Source: QNYZ01 sp964577615 (lineage in GTDB: Bacteria > Desulfobacterota > Desulfobacteria > Desulfobacterales > QNYZ01). From it: a stretch of 9,278 bases of DNA. The notes beneath the pieces are model-generated. The model made no database searches. It saw nothing but the letters and a program-made list of their open reading frames with translations, and was not told the origin of the DNA. Each line of letters begins with the position of its first letter. Positions within the stretch are counted from its first letter, which is position 1. Position numbers and translations under genes: made by a program. Below, one piece after another: positions 1 through 5,086 of the stretch. The stretch lies in NCBI GenBank assembly GCA_964577615.1, contig CAZNZW010000083.1, forward strand, positions 1 to 9,278, given 5' to 3'.

Positions 1-438
1 GCCATGCAAAGCGCCACGGATATCATCAATGCGGCCATTCCCGAAGGGGAAGGGCAGGCCCAGGGGCGGATCATCATCGGGACAGTGGAAGGGGATGTCC
101 ACGATATCGGCAAAACCATCGTGGTCTCCCTGATGAAAGCCAACGGGTTTGAGGTCAGGGATCTTGGCCGGGATGTGTCCACGGACCGTTTCATCGAAGA
201 GGCCGACAAATTTAATGCGGATATCATCGGCACCAGCGCCCTGTTGACCACCACCATGGAAGCCCAGCGTCGGCTGGAATATCAATTAAAAGAAACCGGC
301 CTGAAAAAACGGTTTAAAACCATGGTGGGCGGTGCGCCCATCACCCAGCGCTGGGCCAGACGGATCGGGGCCGATGCCTTTGCCGAAAATGCCTCTGAAG
401 CGGTAAAGAAAGCCCGGGCGCTGCTCGAAGCCGTCTGA
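1..438 (+). CDS. Corrinoid (B12-binding) methyltransferase subunit, 5'-truncated by window edge
   Basis: This is the cobalamin-binding half of a methyltransferase corrinoid protein (MtbC/MttC/MtaC-like). Such proteins carry the methyl group between a substrate-specific methyltransferase and an acceptor methyltransferase in the cytoplasm. Counting from the ATG at 4, the B12 signature DVHDIG is at residues 31-36, with His33 the expected lower-axial cobalt ligand. SAL at 78-80 and GGAPIT at 109-114 complete the DxHxxG...SxL...GG pattern. The frame is open to base 1. Residues before the signature resemble the end of the N-terminal helical cap, so the ATG at 4 is probably internal and about 60-80 residues lie upstream. 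Full-length relatives are about 210 residues. The substrate (methylamine, methanol or methoxylated aromatic) cannot be told from this part. A flavin oxidoreductase follows 79 bp downstream on the same strand. Confidence 0.9.
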   Translation, partial: AMQSATDIINAAIPEGEGQAQGRIIIGTVEGDVHDIGKTIVVSLMKANGFEVRDLGRDVSTDRFIEEADKFNADIIGTSALLTTTMEAQRRLEYQLKETGLKKRFKTMVGGAPITQRWARRIGADAFAENASEAVKKARALLEAV

Positions 439-465
439 ATCAGCAATCACGTCAGCACCCGCAGA

Positions 466-484
466 CCGGCCGGGCAATGGCCGG
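466..484 (+). other. GC-rich hairpin between corrinoid protein and flavin oxidoreductase genes
   Basis: Bases 466-471 (CCGGCC) pair perfectly with 479-484 (GGCCGG) across a 7-nt loop, in the 79-bp intergenic space. The bases that follow (CTATTATC) contain no T run, so this is not a standard intrinsic terminator. It may attenuate or bound the upstream transcript, or be chance in GC-rich DNA. Confidence 0.3.
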
Positions 485-517
485 CTATTATCATCGCTTA
501 TCGTAAAGGAAGCAGCC

Positions 518-1534
518 ATGCGAATCGATACGTTTATGGAAAAGGGCAAGGCATTTTTAAATTGCCGTTATCCGATCATGTGCGGGGCCATGACCTGGGT
601 GAGCAGTCCGAAACTGGTGACTGCCGTCAGCCAGGCGGGGGGCTTTGGCCTGCTGGCCGGCGGGAACGCACCGGTGGAAGTACTGCGGGACCAGATCCTG
701 GAAACCCGGGTCCTGTCGAACCGCCCGTTTGGCGTTAATCTGATTACGCTGGCGCCGGTTTACCGCGATCAGCTTGACATGCTCTGCGACCTCAAATGTG
801 AAATGATTGTCTTTGCCGGCGGGATTCCCCGCAAGCGGGAAATCCGACAGGCCAAAGACGCCGGCGCCCGGACGATCTGTTTTGCCCCAACGGCCCCGCT
901 GGCGCATAAGCTGATCGACATGGGCGCCGATGCGCTAATTCTGGAAGGTTCCGAAGCCGGCGGCCATATCGGCCCCGTGGCATTATCGGTTTTGATTCAG
1001 CAGATCCTCTTTGACGTGGACGATGTGCCGGTCTTCGTGGCCGGCGGGATTGCCACCGGCCGGATGATGGCCCATCTGCTGATGATGGGGGCGGCCGGCA
1101 TCCAGATGGGCACCCGCTTTATCATGGCCGAAGAATGCCCGGTTCACGAAGCGTTTAAAGAAGCCTTCATCAAGGCCCGGGCCCGTGATGCAACAGCCAC
1201 GCCGCAGTTTGATGGCCGCCTCCCCGTTATTCCGGTGCGGGCATTGAAAAACGAGGGCGCGATCGAATTCGGCAAGCTTCAGCTGGAGTTGCTGCATAAA
1301 CTCGACGCTGGCAGCATCGATCGTCAGCAGGCCCAGTTTGCCGTCGAGCGTTTCTGGGTCGGCGCCCTGCGCGATGCCGTGGTGGATGGTAATGTGACCC
1401 GGGGATCGCTCATGGCCGGCCAGTCCGTGGGCCTGGTCAGCCGTACCCAGCCGCTTAACGCGATTATTTCCGAGATGGTTGAAGAGGCTGAAACAGAGCT
1501 GGACCGCCTGCAGACGGTTTTTAACCGGAGTTGA
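518..1534 (+). CDS. FabK/nitronate monooxygenase-like NAD(P)H-dependent flavin oxidoreductase
   Basis: This 338-residue protein is a complete FMN-dependent TIM-barrel enzyme of the 2-nitropropane dioxygenase / FabK (enoyl-ACP reductase II) family. Seen in sequence: the N-terminal strand YPIMCGAM (18-25), the glycine-rich QAGGFGLLAGG (39-49), the family signature EGSEAGGHIG (143-152) with the conserved active-site His150, and the FMN phosphate-binding segments AGGIATG (175-181) and GAAGIQMGTRF (191-201). AGQSVGLV (300-307) matches the family's C-terminal motif. The length is typical. The ATG at 518 is chosen because AAAGGA at 505-510 is well placed; the in-frame ATG at 536 lacks a comparable site. 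The family includes nitronate monooxygenases, FabK enoyl reductases and uncharacterised oxidoreductases, and the sequence alone does not separate them. In an anaerobe an oxygenase role is unlikely, so an enoyl-reductase-like reaction is favoured by inference. Confidence 0.88.
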   Translation: MRIDTFMEKGKAFLNCRYPIMCGAMTWVSSPKLVTAVSQAGGFGLLAGGNAPVEVLRDQILETRVLSNRPFGVNLITLAPVYRDQLDMLCDLKCEMIVFAGGIPRKREIRQAKDAGARTICFAPTAPLAHKLIDMGADALILEGSEAGGHIGPVALSVLIQQILFDVDDVPVFVAGGIATGRMMAHLLMMGAAGIQMGTRFIMAEECPVHEAFKEAFIKARARDATATPQFDGRLPVIPVRALKNEGAIEFGKLQLELLHKLDAGSIDRQQAQFAVERFWVGALRDAVVDGNVTRGSLMAGQSVGLVSRTQPLNAIISEMVEEAETELDRLQTVFNRS

Positions 1535-1541
1535 GCGATTT

Positions 1542-1958
1542 TTAATCCGTTGTGCCCAGCAGCTGTAATCCGGCAAGACAGGCGTCAAATGCCGTTTCCG
1601 ACAGTCGAACCCAGGGATCTGTAGGAATGAATTGCGCGGTGGAAGGGATATCGGGGGAGAGTACCTTGCCCGAGCGGATCTGCGGGCGGGGCAGGCGATA
1701 TTTGTAAGGACCGCCAAGGTCGAGAATCAGATCGATGGCGTCGCTCTCATCGAGCATCCGGATGAAGAGGTGGTTGATAATCGTTGCCATGCCCATTAAA
1801 TAGCGGTTTCCCTGCTGTCCCAGATTCACTTCGATAACAGGATCGGCCAGGGCCAGGGCCAGACCGGCATCGACCGTAATCAGATAGGCCCGTTCAACCA
1901 GATAGCGGCCTTCATCAAACGGGATCCATGTGTCGGCCGGGGTGTCGGCCGGGCTCAT
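1542..1958 (-). CDS. Uncharacterised 138-residue protein at the end of the glnS operon
   Basis: I do not recognise this family. The protein is soluble-looking, with no signal peptide or membrane segment. It starts with a PADTPADT repeat, then a mixed region containing FDEGRYLVERAYLITVDAG, an acidic stretch LDESDAIDLILDLGG around the middle, a proline/basic linker YKYRLPRPQIRSGK, and a C-terminal part with DPWVRLSETAFDACLAG. Support for a real gene: the ATG overlaps the stop of the upstream metallo-beta-lactamase gene as ATGA (1958-1955), and a GGAGA Shine-Dalgarno (1970-1966) lies 7 nt before it. Position and overlap indicate translation coupled to the metallo-beta-lactamase gene. The stop lies 7 bp from the stop of the convergent flavin oxidoreductase gene. 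Confidence 0.75.
   Translation of the reverse strand: MSPADTPADTWIPFDEGRYLVERAYLITVDAGLALALADPVIEVNLGQQGNRYLMGMATIINHLFIRMLDESDAIDLILDLGGPYKYRLPRPQIRSGKVLSPDIPSTAQFIPTDPWVRLSETAFDACLAGLQLLGTTD
1930..1953 (-). repeat. Perfect 12-bp in-frame tandem repeat (x2) at the start of the unknown gene
   Basis: The plus-strand unit gtgtcggccggg occurs at 1930-1941 and again at 1942-1953 with no mismatch. Read on the minus strand it encodes PADT twice, right after the initial Met-Ser. Because the unit is four codons long, gain or loss of a copy would keep the frame. It looks like a recent slippage duplication. Confidence 0.85.
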
Positions 1959-2746
1959 GTGGCTGTCTCCGGTGCCGATGCGCCGATCGTGATACTGTCT
2001 CCGGGTGCCGGCAGAAACGCGTGCAGGCCCGGCAGTCCGGCCAGCTGTCGACGGACGGCAGAAGCGTGTTCTTCCCGGATCCGCCGATTCATGTGCACCA
2101 GGGCCAGGTGCCCGGCGCCGGTGTGCCGGGCAAATTCGATAGATCCGTCCACCGATCCGTGGGCGGCAAGCATCGCTTGACGTCCATAGGCTTCGTGGAT
2201 AACCAGATCACATCCCCTGGCCAGGACGGCGGTGCCATCGGACGGCTGCCCATCCCCGCTGTAGTATACCGATCCCGTATCTCCCGCCAGGCGGATCCCC
2301 AGGCACGGCTGGGAATGCCGGCCGGCGGCGAAAGACCAGCGGTGTCTCAGAAGATCAAGCTCCTGCCCGGGCTGTGCCGTCACATATTTCACCGGAAAGG
2401 TCAGTTTTTCGTAGAATCCCGGATAGGCCAGATCCATGGCGGACGGGACCTTTTCCGTCACCCCCTCCTGGCCGATGATCGTCAGCGGCCGGGTGCGTTT
2501 TTCTTCCCAGAAGCGGAGCAGAAGCAGCGGCAGCCCCAGAAAATGATCACCGTGAAAATGGGAAATCCAGACTGCGTCAAGGGCCGTTGGGTCCGGAGCG
2601 AGGCGCCAGAAGGCGTGCGCGGCCGTGAATCCACAGTCGAAAAGGATCCGGACGGGATCGTTTCCCGCTTCGCCCAGTACCAGAATGGACGTGTTGGGCC
2701 GGTTTTCGTCAAAGGCTTCGCCCACGCCCACAAAAATTATCTTCAT
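1955..2746 (-). CDS. RNase Z-like metallo-beta-lactamase-fold hydrolase
   Basis: This 263-residue cytoplasmic protein has the metallo-beta-lactamase fold with a ribonuclease Z/ElaC-like ligand set. Seen: the N-terminal strand MKIIFVGVGEAFD; LFDCG (35-39); the zinc motif HFHGDH (63-68); His144 in GRHSQP; the metal-bridging Asp165 in YYSGDG; His196 in AAHGSVDG; and His218 in LVHMNRR. FLGLPLLLLRFW after the zinc motif echoes the GLPGLL segment of RNase Z. It is shorter than typical RNase Z (about 300 or more), and I do not see the long glycine/proline-rich exosite arm used to grip tRNA, so tRNA 3' maturation cannot be assumed. Alternatives are a phosphodiesterase or another RNase Z-related hydrolase. 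The start overlaps the glnS stop as ATGA (2746-2743), and its own stop overlaps the next gene, so all three are probably translationally coupled. Confidence 0.85.
   Translation of the reverse strand: MKIIFVGVGEAFDENRPNTSILVLGEAGNDPVRILFDCGFTAAHAFWRLAPDPTALDAVWISHFHGDHFLGLPLLLLRFWEEKRTRPLTIIGQEGVTEKVPSAMDLAYPGFYEKLTFPVKYVTAQPGQELDLLRHRWSFAAGRHSQPCLGIRLAGDTGSVYYSGDGQPSDGTAVLARGCDLVIHEAYGRQAMLAAHGSVDGSIEFARHTGAGHLALVHMNRRIREEHASAVRRQLAGLPGLHAFLPAPGDSITIGASAPETAT
1966..1970 (-). promoter_or_regulatory. Shine-Dalgarno for the 138-residue protein
   Basis: On the minus strand GGAGA lies 7 nt before the ATG at 1958, inside the last codons of the upstream metallo-beta-lactamase gene. It fixes the start of this otherwise unrecognised gene and supports its being translated. 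Confidence 0.6.
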
Positions 2747-4482
2747 CTTTTTTTCCGTTTCCCGCGGCGCGGTTGCCGCTGTTTCGCAGCCATTTTTTCT
2801 ATCCGGGCCCAGGTATCCCGCAGGGTCACCGTGCGGTTGAAGACCGGCCGGTCCGGCATCGAGTCAACTGGGTCGGCAAAAAAGTATCCCAGACGCTCAA
2901 ACTGGAACCGCTGGCCGGGTGCGGCCGTGGCCAGGGACGGTTCCAGCTGACAGTTGACCCGCCGGGTCAGGGAGTCGGGGTTGAGATGTGTGGTGAAATC
3001 GGTTTCCGGGTCCCCGGCCGGCGCGGGAACGGAAAAGAGGCGGTCGTAGAGCCGTACTTCGGTTGTAAACGCATGTGCCGCCGATACCCAGTGCAGGGTG
3101 GCCTTGACCTTGCGGCCGTCCGGCGCGTTTCCGCCACGGGTTTCGGGGTCATAGGTGCAGCGCAGCTCGACGATGTCGCCGGTCGCTTCGTCTTTGATAA
3201 CGTCCGTGCAGGTAATGAAATAGGCGTAGCGCAGCCGGACTTCCCGGCCGGGCGACAGGCGGAAAAACTTTTTGGGCGGATCTTCCATGAAATCGTCCCG
3301 CTCGATATACAGAACGCGGGAAAACGGCACGTCCCGGGTGCCGGCATCCGGGTCCTGGGGATTGTTAATGGCGGTGAGGGTCTCGGTTTGATCGTCGGGA
3401 TAGTTGGTGATGACGATTTTGAGCGGATTGAGCACCGCCATGCGGCGAAGGGTTGTGCGGTTGAGTTCTTCCCGGATGCTGTTTTCCAGAAGACTCACAT
3501 CAACCAGACTGTCCCGGCGCGCCACGCCGATGCGCTGGCAGAAATATCGGATGGCGGCCGCCGTGTAGCCCCGGCGTCGAAACCCGGACAGGGTCGGCAT
3601 GCGCGGATCGTCCCATCCGTCCACATGTCCGTCGTTGACCAGCTGGATCAGTTTGCGCTTGCTTAGAACCGTATACGTCAGGTTCATGCGGGCAAATTCA
3701 TACTGATGGGGCCGGGCGGGTACCGGCAGGTTGTCCAGAACCCAGTCGTAAAGCGCCCGGTTGTTCTCAAATTCCAGCGTGCAGATCGAGTGGGTGATCC
3801 CTTCGATGGCGTCGGACAGGCAGTGGGCGAAGTCGTACATCGGATAGATGCACCAGGTGTCGCCGGTGCGATGATGACGGACCTTGCGGATCCGGTAGAG
3901 AGCCGGATCGCGCATGAGAATGTTCGGGGCAGCCATGTCGATTTTGGCCCGCAGGACACATGTCCCCTCGTCGAATTCGCCGGCGCGCATCCGTCGGAAC
4001 AGATCCAGGTTTTCCTCAACCGTCCGGTTCCGATACGGGCTGTCGGTACCCGGTTCGGTCAGGGTGCCGCGATATCTGCGGGTGTCTGCCGCCGACAGGT
4101 GATCGACATAGGCCTTGCCGGCCTGGATCAGCTGCTCGGCAAAGGCGTACAGCCGGTCAAAATAGTTCGATGCGTAGAAAACCTGGTCGCCCCAGTCAAA
4201 ACCCAGCCAGGCGACATCGGTTTTGATGGCGTCCACGAAAGCCGCTTCTTCTTTGGCGGGATTTGTATCGTCAAATCGAAGATGGCACTGGCCGTTGAAT
4301 TCCTCGGCCAGACCGAAGTTCAGGCAGATGGACTTGGCGTGGCCGATGTGCAGGTATCCGTTGGGTTCCGGCGGGAAACGGGTGACGACCCGGCCGTCGT
4401 GGGTGTTCTTTTCCAGATCATTGATGATAATATCGCGGATGAAGTGGGACGGGGCAGCCTCGGGGGCCGGTTGTTTTTCCAT
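2743..4482 (-). CDS. glnS: Glutaminyl-tRNA synthetase
   Basis: This class I aminoacyl-tRNA synthetase charges tRNA-Gln with glutamine using ATP. The 579-residue protein follows E. coli GlnRS along its whole length. Seen: RFPPEPNGYLHIGHAKS with the HIGH motif at 45-48, LRFDDTNP (68-75), RAKIDMA (178-184), CIYPMYDF (211-218), YDWVLDN (245-251), and the KMSKS-equivalent VLSKRK (272-277). The C-terminal anticodon-binding beta-barrels include GRKVKATLHWVSAAHA and RPVFNRTVTLRDTW (545-558). The start is the ATG at 4482, with an AAGGA about 12 nt upstream. The protein ends in a strongly basic tail, roughly residues 567-579, that E. coli GlnRS lacks. A GlnRS gene indicates direct charging of tRNA-Gln rather than sole reliance on the GluRS/GatCAB route. 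It lies 30 bp after the MEMO-family gene and overlaps the metallo-beta-lactamase gene. Confidence 0.97.
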   Translation of the reverse strand: MEKQPAPEAAPSHFIRDIIINDLEKNTHDGRVVTRFPPEPNGYLHIGHAKSICLNFGLAEEFNGQCHLRFDDTNPAKEEAAFVDAIKTDVAWLGFDWGDQVFYASNYFDRLYAFAEQLIQAGKAYVDHLSAADTRRYRGTLTEPGTDSPYRNRTVEENLDLFRRMRAGEFDEGTCVLRAKIDMAAPNILMRDPALYRIRKVRHHRTGDTWCIYPMYDFAHCLSDAIEGITHSICTLEFENNRALYDWVLDNLPVPARPHQYEFARMNLTYTVLSKRKLIQLVNDGHVDGWDDPRMPTLSGFRRRGYTAAAIRYFCQRIGVARRDSLVDVSLLENSIREELNRTTLRRMAVLNPLKIVITNYPDDQTETLTAINNPQDPDAGTRDVPFSRVLYIERDDFMEDPPKKFFRLSPGREVRLRYAYFITCTDVIKDEATGDIVELRCTYDPETRGGNAPDGRKVKATLHWVSAAHAFTTEVRLYDRLFSVPAPAGDPETDFTTHLNPDSLTRRVNCQLEPSLATAAPGQRFQFERLGYFFADPVDSMPDRPVFNRTVTLRDTWARIEKMAAKQRQPRRGKRKKR

Positions 4483-4512
4483 TGTTTGAACGGTTCCTTT
4501 GATGCGTTGTTT

Positions 4513-4818
4513 TTATTGCCCGCCGGCAATGGCGGGCGTCAAGCCGCCGGCCGGGCGGTTTGTCGAAAATACCATTCCGACATATCCGACAAAACTGTCT
4601 CCGGGGCTTTTATCATAGCTGGTCGCATATGCAACCGTTTCCGCCCGGGTGGCGCCGAGATCCCTGGCAGCGGCAATGGCGCCGGCCGCGGCCCCGGCGC
4701 AGCAGGCGTTCTGATCGGTGAGGGCTTCTTTGATCACATCGGCCGGGGCCAGGGCCTGCATGGCGTCGATGATGCGCCGGTCATTTTCCTCGCGGGCCCA
4801 CCGGACGGCCGATGGCCC
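4513..4818 (-). CDS. MEMO-family protein (AmmeMemoRadiSam system protein B), C-terminal fragment cut by assembly gap
   Basis: The last 101 residues are readable; the frame runs into the N run at 4818 without a stop, so the 5' part is lost. The fragment matches the C-terminus of the MEMO1/AmmeMemoRadiSam protein B family: a helix (RRIIDAMQALAPADVIKEAL), then NACCAGAAAGAIAAARDLGA in place of the family's CG..P...AA..LGA stretch, then the hallmark AYATSYDKSPGDSFVGYVGMVF, equivalent to the YATSGD...VGYAG ending. Family members are about 265-300 residues, so some 165-200 are missing. MEMO proteins share a fold with extradiol dioxygenases. In bacteria they cluster with AMMECR1-like and radical SAM proteins in a system of unclear function; those partners are not visible here. 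The first visible Met (4761) is internal. The gene leads directly into glnS on the same strand. Confidence 0.8.
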   Translation of the reverse strand, partial: GPSAVRWAREENDRRIIDAMQALAPADVIKEALTDQNACCAGAAAGAIAAARDLGATRAETVAYATSYDKSPGDSFVGYVGMVFSTNRPAGGLTPAIAGGQ

Positions 4819-4918
4819 NNNNNNNNNNNNNNNNNNNNNNNNNNNNNNNNNNNNNNNNNNNNNNNNNNNNNNNNNNNNNNNNNNNNNNNNNNNNNNNNNN
4901 NNNNNNNNNNNNNNNNNN
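4819..4918. other. Assembly gap (100 N)
   Basis: Exactly 100 consecutive Ns, the conventional placeholder for a scaffold gap of unknown size. The interrupted MEMO-family gene needs roughly 500-600 more coding bases upstream, and its N-terminus is not seen beyond the gap. The true gap is therefore probably larger than 100 bp. Adjacency of the left and right blocks rests on scaffolding only. Confidence 0.95.
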
Positions 4919-5071
4919 GAGAAGTCGAGTATTTTTCCCGCTGCCTGCAGGGGATCGACCGCTCTGGCGCGGCATGCCGGTATCAGCCATACCGAATCTT
5001 GACTTTAAAAAGATTATTGCGCATGATGGCCGCGACGACAATATCGAAAAACCGGCCAGATGATTGCACAA
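4919..5071. other. Gap flank with no assignable gene
   Basis: About 150 bp lie between the gap and the CHAD gene's ribosome binding site. On the plus strand one frame is open from the gap to a TGA at 5061-5063 (47 codons), but I recognise no family in it. Minus-strand frames here do not show the RxPAVAGxFYP-type N-terminus expected of a MEMO protein. The stretch may be the end of an unidentified plus-strand gene or simply the promoter region of the CHAD gene. Confidence 0.5.
4999..5027 (+). promoter_or_regulatory. Candidate sigma70 promoter for the CHAD-ParA gene block
   Basis: TTGACT (4999-5004; five of six consensus bases) is separated by exactly 17 bp from CATGAT (5022-5027; four of six). 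The spacer is AT-rich in otherwise GC-rich DNA. A start site near 5034 would leave a leader of about 50 nt before the ATG at 5087. This is sequence resemblance only. Confidence 0.4.
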
Positions 5072-5078
5072 GGGAGAG
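5072..5078 (+). promoter_or_regulatory. Shine-Dalgarno deciding the CHAD gene start
   Basis: GGGAGAG lies 8 nt before the ATG at 5087. The in-frame ATG at 5060 has no comparable site and would place this motif inside the coding region, so 5087 is preferred. Confidence 0.65.
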
Positions 5079-5086
5079 ATTTCCGG

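Noticed and set aside
983..1717. 244-codon minus-strand frame
   Set aside because: Overlaps the flavin oxidoreductase and the convergent 138-residue gene; no recognisable motif.
1928..2950. 340-codon plus-strand open frame
   Set aside because: It lies antisense to the metallo-beta-lactamase gene and the glnS 3' end, both with clear catalytic motifs. The translation is low-complexity, Arg/Gly/Pro-rich and matches nothing.
2773..3666. 297-codon plus-strand frame
   Set aside because: Antisense to glnS, whose full-length homology is unambiguous; an artefact of GC-rich codon use.
4518..4537. 7-bp perfect inverted repeat (GCCCGCC/GGCGGGC) at the MEMO-family stop
   Set aside because: No T run follows on either strand. 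It is followed by A-rich sequence on the minus strand, so it is not an intrinsic terminator before glnS and lies mostly in coding sequence.
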